64,000 nucleotides of DNA from Falciphora oryzae (Eukaryota > Ascomycota > Sordariomycetes > Magnaporthales > Magnaporthaceae): the NCBI GenBank assembly GCA_000733355.1, contig JNVV01000001.1, forward strand, positions 2,562,219-2,626,218, given 5' to 3'. Made by a program: the position numbers and the translations under genes. Shown here in pieces: positions 22,801-34,742 of the stretch. How positions within the stretch are numbered: position 1 is the stretch's first letter; each line of letters begins with the position of its first letter. The notes under the pieces were generated by a model that worked only from the letters and a program-made list of their open reading frames with translations, was not told the origin of the DNA and did no database searches.

Positions 22801-25153
22801 AGGGGACACCATCTAAACGGGAAAAGAGGCCGGGATGGAGGAGAGCTGAACCTGCAGCCACGGGGGAAGCTAGCGGCAGGGGTGTGGTGGTTCGCGGGTG
22901 CGTTGGAGCGAGCGTGCGAGCCAGCCGCAGCCAAGGAGCGCGGCCGGGGTGCCAAAGGCAGAATGAAGACTGAGCCTGCAAGGCCTGGTCATGCACGACG
23001 GTCCCGAGGGCACAAAGGTACATAGGAGGCGGCGGCGAAGGCGTGTCAGGCGGGCCAGAAGAGTGCGGCCCAGCCAGAAAGCAACTCAACCCACGCACGC
23101 CTTCGGTTTCTTTCTCGTTGCGCAGCGAAGTCGGGCACCAGACGGGAGTCGGGAGAAGATCGCCCCGATCTCCGCGTCATCAAGCTGCTGCCGGCACCGC
23201 GTTGCCAGACAGGCCGGGCCAGGAGACGACATCATGTACCTCTGGGAGGAGAAGGGCGTTCAGTGCGCGACCTGGAGCTGGGCCTAGCGTGCCTCTCTGT
23301 CGTCTGGTCTCGTCACTGGTCGGCCGCTGCTGCAAACCTCGAAGATCCTTCCGAACGAGGAAACTCTGTTTTGGGATATCCGGAGGCGTCGGCGACGATT
23401 GGGTGGAAATTGCAGGACAGACAGCTGTCAGAAGAAGCCACAGGCCTAAACCGGACAGACGCATGGCGTCGAACATGGGATTGGACTTTTTTCGTCTTCC
23501 TTTTTTTGCTTGCTCTCCTCTGTTTCTTGCCTGCCGGGGCCCCTTTTGGGACCAAGGCCTCAGGCGGTAAGCTCCGTTTGTGATATCGTTCGCGCAAAGA
23601 AGCCTAGGCTCGTTTCAGATGGCGATGTGAAGTGCTAGTTGTCGGTGCTTGCCCAGGGGGCACCGAGGAAGATGGGCATCAGGGTGGAAGCGATCTCGCC
23701 CGGTTGTGCAGCGATCTGAGATGGGGAAAAGAAAGGATCGTCAGCGAATGATGATTTGTTGCTGCGCTGAGCGACAATTCGGAAAGCCGATGGCTGTGTT
23801 TGGCTTTCCCACGGGGTGCACTTTCCGCATTTCTGCGCTCCAGCAGGCGTGCTTGCCTCAAACTCGATGCTGATGAATCAACCCAGTGGGGCCAGGCTCC
23901 AGCGGACTGGCGGGGACATCATGGAAGCTCCAAGCCAGCCCCTCCAACCGAGGCCGCTGACCAGCATAGCGCTAGCGCGCTTGGGGCAAGGCGGTCGCGA
24001 ATTTTCCCACTGCCGGCCGCGCTGCTAGAGGGGCTCTCACTACCGACAGCTAAAAGCCCGAGGCCCACTTGAACGAACGGTGCCGGGAGCGATGACGATG
24101 GCGGGCTGGGCTAAAGGAGCTGCGGATACGGCGCGTGCGGGTGAGAGAAACGACCCGACCAAGGGGCAGGTTTCTTCGGGCGCATCAGGTAGCGCCCACC
24201 TCTGGAGGCGCCGGCTGCTGCCCGTGGAGTCGGGCTAACGTCAAGGCCCGAGAGCCGTCTTGCTCGTCGTCCCGCCGCCATTCCGCTAGTGCCCGCGTCC
24301 TGTCCACCGCCTCGCGTTCCTGTTGGAGACGACGCCTCTGTCGTTTTTCGTCTCGGTGCTATTTCCCCTGGGCCTTGTGCATCCCCGCCTAGTATGCCTG
24401 CTGCGTATGCGGTATCTCTACCCGAGGTACCTCACCCTCCATTTCGCTCCCGAGAGTTATACATTCTCCACGCAGTCCAATTGGGAGAACTGAGATCGTG
24501 CCGGAACAGCCCCTCCCTCGAGGGTCGATCCCGGTTGCAACCATCTCTCCGGTTCCCGACGGAGTTCTGCGTCAGCACGGCTTGAAATCCGAGCGCGGGC
24601 GAACAAGCGAAAGGCGGGCGGGGGGAGGAGCTGGTAGCAAAAGGGGTGCAGACGTGGATTGTGAGGTGATGGTCGCTGCCAGCGGAAATTCCCCATCGTC
24701 TAAGATCCCTCCTTAGATTGGCCAGGGGGGCCCAAGGATGGAGGGTAAGAAGGCAAGGCGAGTGTTCCGATGGGCCCAGCCCCGACTTTCGAACAGGGCC
24801 CCTGATCCTGGCGGCCATGTGTCAAAGTACCACTGGAACCGACTCTACGTCTCTACATGCAACAGGGACTTGGGCCGGCAACAGGACGCGGTGGTGTCGA
24901 GGTGCCATCGCTTGTCCTGAAAGCGGCAGCGATCGCCCACGCGAGGGCCGTCTGCGGCCAAATGCTGCAGCGCCCGCTGATACCGCGGCCAGATTACCAA
25001 CTGTTTGCGACTCTGCGCCCGCAATGGATGGCAGCCCCCACCAAGGAGAAGGAGGGTCCTCGCCCGCGCTTTTCACTCGCCCGTTCACAGCTCGGTAGCC
25101 CTCGCCTAGCTGCAAGGCAGCTCTTCACGAGTATTGAATGTCTGCATTCCATG

Positions 25154-25172
25154 AAAAAAAAAAAAAAAAAAA
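25154..25172. repeat. Poly-A tract, 19 nt
   Basis: Uninterrupted A run in the 12-kb spacer. Confidence 0.9.
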
Positions 25173-26429
25173 GAGTTGCAGCCCGTCTTGGCCGTCCATT
25201 TCCCCGCCCAGCACTGAATCATGATCTCAAGCTGGGCCGCCATGTCCATCCAGCCGCCCCTGAAAATAGAAGGTAGCTCTCGCTGCCAGCCGAGTTTTTT
25301 TCCGGCGTAGATATTGGCACCCGAGCTGAGAAGAGAAGCTGGGGCCCTCCGAAAAGCGTGCCGCTTCCCTGGCCCAGACTGGATGACAGCGGCACGAAAC
25401 GGGCTGGCGGAAAGACAGGACGGGGGTGCACAATGTGGTAGTGGCTGTCTTGAGAGCGGATGGACAACCTCGCCGGCCTTATCTTTTTCCCTGGTGACAT
25501 TTGGCCAATCACGCCAACGGATCATTTTCCACTGATTGTCCCGCCTGCTTGCCTGCTCTGCCCATTACCCGGGCTTCTCAAGAACAAACACATAGCACTG
25601 ACGAGAAAATCCACTATTTGCGTATCTCAAGGGCCATGCCACTGCATCGACTGCTCGCCTCGCAGCGGTGTGCCGCAGCCATAATGTGGGGCAGGTGTGT
25701 ATGTGCCCCCTGGCTGCGCCGTCGCTGTAGAGAGAGGGTGTGAACGATCGGGGAGCGAGCCGACCATGCGGAATATCGAGCCTCGGTTAGCTCGCGACAT
25801 ATGTTGAGCTCTGGTGGAATCGGACGAGGTACGTTGTAGCCAGAGGATACAGCTCCTCCCTGTCCTCCACACGATCCTCCGGCTCGGGAGCCCAGAGGAT
25901 ACGATCCCGCAAGTTTATTGACAGACGGATCGGTGCCGAGCCTCTTCGCTGGATGTCAGTTGATTCTACACGGGCATACTCGGCGGCACGCTATTCAACA
26001 TCATCCCCTGCTCAGCTCGCTACAGACTACCCACCACCCTGGACTACATCCTCAAAGGTTAGGGGTGGTTCCTAGAGTTGAACTCCTCCTTGCAAAAGAT
26101 GCCACATCATGCTCATGCCGCCGAGAACGCAGTTTTGCCGGCCATCGACTGCACCCCCTGCGGGAGGCGGTAACATACCCTGGGCCGCAGGCTCCCCCAT
26201 TACGGCCGCCTCAGAGACAGGGGGCAAGAATCGGGACTTGGCTGTCCGTCTCCTCATGTGCTTAGGAAGACGCCTCTGCACCAAGGCCTGCGTCTATCAG
26301 AAGGTCTATTTTCCCACACCTGCATCTACCTTGCCCATCTTGGGCTTGGATGACGACACTTTTCCCTGTTTTCCCAGCCTCCCCAAGCCCGAGATGGAGG
26401 GAAGGTGAAGTAGGAAGAGGTATCTGATC

Positions 26430-26460
26430 TCTTCTCTCTCCCTCTCTCTCTCTCTCTTTC
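26430..26460. repeat. (TC)n microsatellite
   Basis: About 30 bases of nearly perfect CT/TC dinucleotides with a few interruptions. Confidence 0.8.
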
Positions 26461-29094
26461 CGTGTCTGCCTTGGTGGATACTGACTTGTGTCCTAGGAAG
26501 GAAAAAAGAACATCTGGCGTAGCATCCCGACGTTTCACTGCCTGACGCTGTCCTCCCGGTCCCCCGTCGCGCGCTACTGCGAAGCCTCTCCCGAGGCCGA
26601 ACGGGGCTTCCCGGGAGGGAGAGGCCAGCTCCGCCACCTGTTCTAGCCAAGCCCCCAGTGAGAGAAAAATGGGAAGGCGCTGGGGACAAGCGCCTGGACA
26701 GCCACCGCCGCCAAGGACTGTACGGCTCGGGATTTGGCGTGGGATCTTCGTTCATGTGCCCTATTTCGCCCCCGCGGAGGCGGTGCCGGAGAGTGGCAGT
26801 TCTCGCGGGAGGCTCGAAAGATGAGAGCAAGCTACAATAACAGAGGCTAAACAGCTGGGATATTGCTAGTGTCGTGACGATGAATTTTTTTCCCTGACAC
26901 TAAAGGCTGGGATCCTAGGGGGTAACGGGAACAGCATGGCCTGAGATTCCGGGAAACTAAGCTTATTTTGTTTCTTTTTGTTTTCTTTTTTCTTCTGGGT
27001 GTCTCACTCTGTGCCTCCCCAGTTTGCCCTCCTGCAAACCATGGGAGCTCACATGGGGACAGATGAAGTCGACTCTTGCTTCTGGAAATAGCTACGGGAT
27101 AGAGTGCGGCTACGCCTTGCCGTTCGATACTCGCAGCCCTAATGGTTTTTACCCATGCCTGCCGTGCAGGATATGTTGGGACGCGAATTAATATCCACCA
27201 TGCTGCTGGACGGCTGTCTAACCTAGACTGACCCGACCGTTCCACTCCCAGTAAGGCACGACGAGGAGCTGGTTCGAGGTGCTAGAAGTAACACCGGCTT
27301 TCATCTGGTCTTCTGACCCATTCGAAAAAAAAGAAAGGAATCAACAGCGGAGGAAAAACAAAAGTCCAGAAACCAAGTTCCTTTGCTGGGCCTGCAGGCG
27401 CCGTGTCTCAGCAAACCCTAGCGCAATAAACCCCTGTTCCCTGCCTGATGGGATACACCATCATCATACCGACCTCGCTATACATGCTCGGCATCAAACA
27501 GGAAGGCGCACGCCCGACTGTAAGCGCATTAAAAATACCACAACAATTGACGATTGGGGCCAATCCTAAATCGCAGGTGCGTCCGAATTCGCTAGGTCAC
27601 CCATATCGAGTAAAAGGGGGTCCATACTTCCCCTTTTTCTTCTCCTTCTTCTGCTTCGCACACCTACTTTCTGCGCCGGACATCTCCACCTCCCGAACCT
27701 TGAACCACCGCCCTTTTTTTGCTCTTCAAGGGAACAGATGCAACGTTGGGCGAGATCCCGCAGGCTTTTTTTTCTTCTTCTCTTTGTGCCGCCGCTCTCG
27801 GGGATTGGACTGGAACGCGAGACGCGAGGGGAGCCGCCAAGGCTATGTGACCCCCCAGGCACGGGCGAACGGGTGATGTGTTCGGATGGTCTTGCTGGCG
27901 TTGCGGACAAGAGTAAAAAAAAAAAGGAGGCCCTTTGGCACTAGGGCCCTCGATGGGAACCAACCAGCCGCCTCCGACCTTGTCTTTGTATCATGCCCTC
28001 GGTTGCCTTCACCATGAAACAACTGCGCTGGCTAAGCCGTACGAGGCCATGTGCACGTTGTCCCTCCTCAGGGCACCCGACCGACCACCCATTCGGGAAC
28101 CCATGTCGGGAGACTCCACGTGGTATCCTGATGCGCGTCAAGTGATCAACGTCCAAGATAATGGAATGATGAGGCCTGGGTGGTTTGTAATACGCGAGAG
28201 GTATGGGTGAGAAAGCGCCCCCATCTGGGATCCCGCACGCACCCGTGTGCGGTGACATGAGCCGGGCACAGAGATTGGGCGTCGAATGAACTGATAATTC
28301 CGCGACCGAAATCCTAGAGGACGAATAAAATATGTGAGACAATCAAGTATCGTTTTCCTTGCTGTTTATCCTGTTCCTTGGTAGTAACGACTGAATCCCC
28401 TCTGCCCCCCTGTTCCTGGGGCTCCCTCCGGTTCCGGGCAACATGATAAAAAAGACCTCTCTCACCGAAAATCCGGATCGACGCCTAAAGCTCCGTGGCA
28501 ATGACCAACCCTGTAAGAAGCAGAAAAAGAAGACAAATAAAAAAAGAAATAAGAATAAAGTTTAAGCCCGCGCAAGCCACCCATTCTCTGGTCCAGCGCC
28601 TGGAATTACCTGGTTGCAAATGAGGAAAGGGAATGAAAATGTCCAAATAATAGATACATCAGAAGCAGATTAGGAGAAACCCCGAGTCAAAAAGTTCCTT
28701 GCGCGCCACATAAAAAGTACCCCTTATTACAGTAGAGACAGAATGTGTTGGGAAAATCATCGCGGTCGTCAAATTTTTAAGAAAAAAGGATACCGGGCCA
28801 AGGGAAGGAGAGGAGGGATTCCATAGCCGACGAGAGAAAAAGAAAGAAATTGTGCTGCAGTTGTTTCAGAAAGCGCCGCCCAATGGATCAATCGGGCGAG
28901 CACCTGTTGCGGTTGGTCGGACCGGTCGACGACACACACCAAAATGCTAGCGTCCCAACCCCACGTGGACGAGAGTGCCAACGACACGCTTGCTCCGAGG
29001 AAGGTCCCATGGCATAGAACCAACAAGAAAATGAACATAAAAAGTGGAGGAAAGAAAAAAAAGAGGGCAAAATTTGAATTAACGTAGATCGGGG

Positions 29095-30423
29095 TCATGC
29101 AAAGTTCATGTCGCCTTTGCGGTGGCTGACAACCTCGAGCGTCGAGCCCAGATTTTGGCCGAGGTAGCCGATCATGGCCCTCGATATCTCGGGGTCCTCG
29201 GAGAGGTCCGCAAAGACCTCGCGGAACCGCGCGTAGACCTCCTCGAGCCTGCGCAGCTCCCGCGCCAGGATCTCGAGCTCGATCCAGCGGCCGTCCTCGC
29301 CGCCGATCTGGTACGCGCCGAGGCTGATTCCGACGTTTCCGTTGATGCTCAGCGTCGGGCTGGTACAGCCCGGCGCACCGCCTGTGGAGGACATGCCCAT
29401 GCCCATTCCGCCGCCCATGCTGCCGTTCTCGAAGTGTGTCTGGGACGCGTTCTTGTAGAAGGATGTTATCTTGCCCATGACCGTGGCCAGTAGCATCGCC
29501 GCCGTGTGTGTCCCCGACCGGCTCATGCACCTCTGGCATGCGAGCATTGCCGCACAGCCCTCGACAGCCTTTCGGTTCAGGGACAGCACGAGGTCAAAGG
29601 GCGGTGCCGATGGCGAGGAGGCGTTGTGGAGGGCCTGAAGCGACTGGAGGCAGGCTGTGAAGCAGGTGCAGGAGCCGCCTCCGCTGATGGAGCCGGTCGA
29701 GCCGGCCTTGTTGCGTACTTGGGGTCTGAGGGTCGGAGTTGAGGACGGACTCGGGAAGTAGTTTGCCATGCTGGCCGGGGTTGGCATGTGGGTTTGACCA
29801 TAGCCCCCAAACATATCGTGTGGCACGGCGTGGTCGGCCCAGGGCGAGACGCCTGCAGCAGACATTGCGACGTCGAAGGACTGCGACCGGCCATGGCCTT
29901 GGGGCATCGGTGCCATAATGGTCGGCTCTGCGAAAGGCCCTGAGGCGGACATATCGTTGGGTGGAGTCCATGGGATGCCGGTAGAGTACATGTCGGGCCT
30001 ACCGGCCGCCGCTATGGCTTCGGCCTCTCCCGCGGCTCTCCCATCGACGCCGAGGAGGGCGAGCCCGGAGGCGATCGAATGGTCTCGGCTGAGGGTGCCC
30101 TCGACGCCCGTCGGTGGCGTGTTCCAACCCGTATCTATCCTGTAAAGACCCGGCGCGTTCACATGCGTTGTGATCAACATGGTCTTGTCGTCGCCAACGG
30201 GCGAAAGGCCAGACATGTCGCTGGCAGAGGAGCTGTGGTGCCCGGAATTGTGGTCTGACTTTGGCTTCCCGGACCTTGTCGAAGGCGAGTAGCGGCACTC
30301 TATGCCGCAGGCGAGGCAGCGGGAGCAGATAGGCCTGGCTTTGGAGCACTTGACCTTGGCGAGGAAACACCCGTCGCACGACGCCCTCAGTCGGGGCTGG
30401 CGCGGCTTCGACGAGCTAGACAT
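29095..30423 (-). CDS. AflR-type Zn2Cys6 transcription factor
   Basis: Intronless gene for a 442-residue predicted nuclear regulator. The Zn2Cys6 cluster is at C16, C19, C26, C33, C36 and C43 (spacing 2-6-6-2-6), preceded by a basic stretch (KPRQPRLR). The 6-6 spacing and the surrounding SCDGC...AKVKC pattern match AflR-family factors rather than the Gal4 pattern. A Gly/Met/Pro-rich middle leads to a C-terminal region with a Cys-rich CTCF-type start and a long helical tail, as in the AflR regulatory domain. It lies between the reductase and the polyketide synthase and is transcribed in the same direction as the synthase. Pathway-specific control of the melanin cluster is inferred from position. 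An upstream in-frame ATG at 30534 would add a poly-Leu leader; I reject it because the family starts just before the zinc cluster and the leader comes from CTC/CTG repeats in the 5' UTR. Individual target genes cannot be read from the sequence. Confidence 0.88.
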   Translation of the reverse strand: MSSSSKPRQPRLRASCDGCFLAKVKCSKARPICSRCLACGIECRYSPSTRSGKPKSDHNSGHHSSSASDMSGLSPVGDDKTMLITTHVNAPGLYRIDTGWNTPPTGVEGTLSRDHSIASGLALLGVDGRAAGEAEAIAAAGRPDMYSTGIPWTPPNDMSASGPFAEPTIMAPMPQGHGRSQSFDVAMSAAGVSPWADHAVPHDMFGGYGQTHMPTPASMANYFPSPSSTPTLRPQVRNKAGSTGSISGGGSCTCFTACLQSLQALHNASSPSAPPFDLVLSLNRKAVEGCAAMLACQRCMSRSGTHTAAMLLATVMGKITSFYKNASQTHFENGSMGGGMGMGMSSTGGAPGCTSPTLSINGNVGISLGAYQIGGEDGRWIELEILARELRRLEEVYARFREVFADLSEDPEISRAMIGYLGQNLGSTLEVVSHRKGDMNFA

Positions 30424-30612
30424 TTTGCGAACGGTTCTAGTGTATTCGAGGAGGAGCGAGAGGGTCCAGAAAGAGTCTATGCAACCAGACGGAAGCAATA
30501 GGAGGAGGGGGAGCAGGAGGAGCAGAAGGAGCACTCTCTATATGTCCGAGCTTGGGGAGACGATGTAGGTGGAGGGCTCCGGCAGTTGAAGAAACGATGG
30601 TGGGGGCTGTGG

Positions 30613-30618
30613 CTTATA
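30613..30618 (-). promoter_or_regulatory. Possible TATA element of the AflR-type gene
   Basis: TATAAG within the palindrome CTTATAAG, about 190 bases upstream of the ATG at 30423 on the minus strand. The leader between them is rich in GGA/AGG (plus strand) repeats. Tentative. Confidence 0.3.
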
Positions 30619-33092
30619 AGAAAGAAGGTGAGGGTTGAGTCTAAGTAGCGTGCTGCGTGTATGTAAGTGACAAGCACGGGCACCTCGCAGCGCAATATCA
30701 TGTGCAAGCGCCTGTGCTTGAGTGAAATTATGAATTAGGTATGGGGCTGTGACGGGGAAGAGTACGACAAGGTTACGCTGGGCGAAGGGTGGGCCCGCAG
30801 GGCTCAGGTATATAACGGAGCGACCTCGCGGCCGCTGCCTGGCAGGCTGGGGTTTTTGGGCAACGTCAGGACCGGAACGAGTGAGGAGGCTGACCCCAGA
30901 TCCAAATTGAAAAGCCCTGACACCCGTTGACAGGAGCGGGGGTCGAGAGGGGGGCAAAATAGGAAAATAAATAGAAAAATCGGAGCTTGGGATCGAGGGA
31001 GAGTAAGAACGGGTGGAGGATGAGGAGGAGGAGACAAGCCCGGTTAAAAGAAAGGAGCAGCAGCGCTAAATTTTGCTTTAATTTTTTTTTCTTCTGTTCC
31101 TTCCACGGTGGGGAGGGGGGATGGCATCAGCCAGTGCTTTCTTTCGTGGCTCAGCGGGTTAACCGGCCACCTCCAAGGGACCACCTAGAGAGGGCAGGTT
31201 GGGACCTGGGGGTCGCGCAGGCGTTGTGCGAGGGAAGAAGTGAAAGACTGTTTGCTGTGGGGTAATTTTTACATCTCAGGCACTGTCGCTGATCCAGTTG
31301 GGCCTGCTGGGATGGCCGTTCTGAACAGACAGCACTGGATACAACGTGACTGGGGAGACGAAAACAGACAGGAATCTGGCCCAGGCGTACGTAGGTGGCA
31401 CCAGGCGAGACATTGACACTGGTTCAGCGGCGCCTCGGGTGTCGCGGGCAGCTCTGGGAGAGGCGCTTCCACAGCCGTTTCTATTGCCGTTTATTCTTTT
31501 TTTTTTGCCATTCACTTAGCCAAATAGGGACGTTGAGGGCTTGACGCTGCTTAACTTTGCCTAGCCTCTGCTCGCTGACTGCAAGGATGGGAGAAACCTG
31601 GCGTCGAAAGAGAGACTAGGAGGCAGAGAGCGATGAACTAGCGGGCCCAGTGACAGGCCAACGAGAGCAAAAGGAAAAAAAGAAATATGTGAAAAGAATA
31701 ACTAAATAAAAAGGAAAAAATTTCCCGAGCCAGCCAGGATAGGGACAAGGACAGGGGGACATTATTGGGCGAGAGGAGCTGGGACCAGCAGCTGCTTCGA
31801 GGACGGGCGCTGTCAAGATGGGCTGTGCCCACCATGGCTGCGAGCCTATCTGGAAGAGGGCGATATCTGTGCGCAGGTAGATGTGTCAGGGCGCTGAGAA
31901 GCGGTCGCGAGAGGAGGAGCGACGAAAATGCTTGCGTCTCCGTCCACGCAAAGAATAGGCCAGGGTACCCGTCACAGAAGCACAGAAGTCTGGAGAGACG
32001 ACAGATCTAGCTGCAGAACGAGGGGTGGGTGCTTGAAGCTCGTGCTCATGTCCTGCCTTTCTCTTCGTCGCTGCGAAGTTTCCACGCTCAGGCATGCAGC
32101 AGGACTTCAGGCCTCTGGGCGAAACGTTGGAAGCTGACTGTGCCTTCCTCCGAATAAAGACGGACGGGAGACAAATGTACCGCAGGCATGTACCATGGAC
32201 ACAGTACAATGCATGGTACATGCATGATGCAAATAGAACATCTGCGCGCGCCTGCAAGGCGAAACAGGGACCAGGGGGGGGCAACCCGAAGGCCCCCACC
32301 AGTTGGCCCAACGGGAAACAGAGGGGAGAAGGGGAAAAAGGGCTTTGGTGGTGTAAAAGGCCGTGGGTGGTGACGAAAGGGAGAAGCGGCGAGGGTGGTA
32401 GGGCGCGAGGGGCTAGCTGCTGAGACAGCTCCTCCCTGGCCCTCCACTGCAATGCTGCCGACGTACCAAAACTGCGTCGAGCGCCATGGGAGGCACCGGC
32501 CGTGTTCCGCCCGCTCGGCGAAGGCCACGAAGCTGACACGTCTGGACCTTCAGTCTGCACGGCACGCAACAGAGAGAGGAAGGCTTGGGAGGAGGGTGTG
32601 GTGGAGGTGGAGCCCCCGGGTGCAGTGCAGGTTGGGGCAGGCAGGTAGGCAGGGCAGGGAGAGAGAGATTGAGTACCGTATAGGCTGGCGCTGGCTGGCT
32701 GGGCCGACTCAACCAACGATAAGACGAGAGGGATGACGCTCGTACGAGAAATGAGGGCCCTCGCTGGTGAGCAGCCATGTGTGGTCAGCGACACCTTTGG
32801 AGCTCCAACGATCAACCCAACCGGGATGCGCGCGCTCAAAGGGGCACTGCAGCTGGCCGGGGTGCTTCTTCTGGGGCGGCGGCGACCTCAGCCGGGGCCG
32901 TCTCGACTTCGCTTGAGTGGACGGATACGAACGGCGGCCGTCCCAGCAGCTGCCCTGCGCGTCTTTCTGGAAGGAAATCAACAGCCAGTCGACGCACCAA
33001 GCACGGACTAGTCAAAGGGTTGCGGCATCAAAATCCCGCCGGCGCAGGACGAGGACGCGGAGGAAGCGGCTGGGGCTGACCTCAACTGGGGT

Positions 33093-33172
33093 TGCGCTGT
33101 GCTGTGTGCTGTGTACTTGTGCTGTGCTGTGCTGTGTTGTGCTATGCGTCTTGTGCTGTGCGTCTTGTTGCT
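33093..33172. repeat. TGTGC-type minisatellite
   Basis: About 80 bases of imperfect tandem copies of a GCTGT/TGTGC unit, with variants containing TGCGTCT near the end. Purine/pyrimidine strand bias is strong. Intergenic; no function can be assigned. Confidence 0.75.
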
Positions 33173-33844
33173 GATTTCCGTCCAGGGATCCGCCAAACTT
33201 GCAGAAGACTGAGGGAAAAGTTACCTACAACGGTAACCTCCCAAAAATCAACGATTGGAAGCTGCAGCCGCAGAAGTGAGGCCGGCACGAAGGCAAGACG
33301 AACATCCAAATCCCCTCTCGCCCCTGCAGCAACCTGGGCCCCGGGCTTGGGGGCCTGCACTGCCTGGCCGCCTGCTGTTGACGGCCCGTCCAATTGACCT
33401 CGCCGCTTTGCCAAATGTGGCCGTCGCCTTGACGTGTCGCGGCCCTATGGCGCCCTATCTGGGCGACAGCGTCTGGTCTCTCTGTCTGTCTCTGCCGCCA
33501 GTCGGGCACTGTCCATCGATTCGACGATATCGAGACGGCCGCAGGTGGCTGGAAGTGGGCTTGGCTTGGGGGTGGACAAGGAGCGGAGGAGATGAAGAGA
33601 TCGCTGCCTGTAGGAGCTTCTACGCTCTGCAGCTCTGCTAGTTTTCCCCTCTGGAAGTGGGGTTGGGTTTTCCTAGCGTGAGCCAATAATGTTGGCCTGG
33701 CACGCCAAAGGGGAAGGCACTTCCACCACATGCTTCCTATTTCGGCATGTCTTTTTTTTCCCTATCCTAGTCGTCACTGCCAGCGGAGAATGGCTGAGCA
33801 TTGCCGCTTCAGCGGGTATCCAGACCAAGACTCAAGTATTGGTA

Positions 33845-33942
33845 TTTTTGTTATTTTTATCTCTTCCTTTTTTTCTTCTTTTTCTCCTTTTTATTTTTGC
33901 TTTTTGCTTTTTTTTTTCTTTTTCTTTTTCTTTTTCCTCTCC
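33845..33942. repeat. Polypyrimidine (T/C) block
   Basis: About 100 bases of almost pure T and C, with units such as TTTTTC repeated near the 3' end. It lies far from any called gene. Confidence 0.75.
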
Positions 33943-34725
33943 ATTTCACCGTAGTATAGCGTACATTCGGGGTTGACGGCCTAGTCCAGGACTTTGTTTT
34001 CTTTGCCCTAGAAACAATCTGTAGCCCACAGGCATCGCCAATGATGCGATTACGAACGAATGATGCAGCGCAACTGATTTCGCTTGTCAGCACTGGAACG
34101 GACTGTCCCCCACTTTAAAACCATCAACAACGGTCGTCTCAGCAGCTGCAGGCAAGCTTGGGTTGACTTTTCTCCCCTCGTGTCCCCAATTCTGCTGTTT
34201 TGGCCTTGATGAGACTGTTCTGCTGCTCAGTGTCCACACACAACAGCACTGCGCCTGCGTAGGTCTCTTGCGTACGCCTAACGAACCCCAGCCGACACAT
34301 CCAGGGTATTCTTGCCATCTTGGCCTTGCCATAGCAAAACTGCGTGTAACGACCTTTACGTCCATCCTTGCCTGCAAGTCTGCGGGCAGATGATGCCCAC
34401 CGGCCTAACCCACCAAGAGCACAGACGGACCTCCGGGGTGCCAATCCGCATCCACCCACACAGTCGACGAAATCGAGGCTGTCTCTGAGCCTTCGGAGGC
34501 TTGTCTGGCGGCATCAGCTATCGCCTCCCCTCCTTCCGCCCGGCTTGATCTGCCCCGATAGGCTGGGCCTGCCGGCAGGACAGCCGCGATCCTCATCCGA
34601 CGAGCTAGGTAACTCGCCGAGTCTAATCGTCTCCTGCGTGATATGGGCGGGGAATCGGGAGCTCGGCAAGTGGTAAGAAACCACAAGTCCCCACAATACA
34701 GCGAGGCCTTTGCTGCACAAGGCAT

Positions 34726-34742
34726 GAGAGAGAGAGAGAGAG
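34726..34742. repeat. (GA)n microsatellite
   Basis: Seventeen bases of perfect GA dinucleotides. Confidence 0.8.

Larger units (their letters stand above)
17267..29094. other. Gene-poor spacer, about 12 kb
   Basis: I recognise no protein domain on either strand. Open frames are under about 240 codons, overlap each other, and are rich in Arg, Pro and Ser, as expected from chance frames in GC-rich DNA. The spacer holds poly-A/T tracts of 19-27 nt at 18553, 19409, 19865 and 25154 and a (TC)n microsatellite near 26430. The part from 28,500 to 29,094 is A/T-rich and probably includes the 3' UTR of the minus-strand regulator. An unrecognised multi-exon gene or a non-coding RNA cannot be excluded. 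Confidence 0.5.

Noticed and set aside
30424..30534. Poly-Leu signal-like N-terminus for the AflR-type factor
   Set aside because: Comes from simple repeats in the leader; family members begin shortly before the zinc cluster and act in the nucleus.
31150..31235. A-box-like sequence (TGGCTCAGCGGGTTAA)
   Set aside because: No matching B-box or stems downstream; not a tRNA as written.
31886..32839. Minus-strand frame of about 317 codons
   Set aside because: Low-complexity Ser/Pro/Ala/Arg sequence, no domain, comparable frames on other strands; likely a chance frame in GC-rich DNA.
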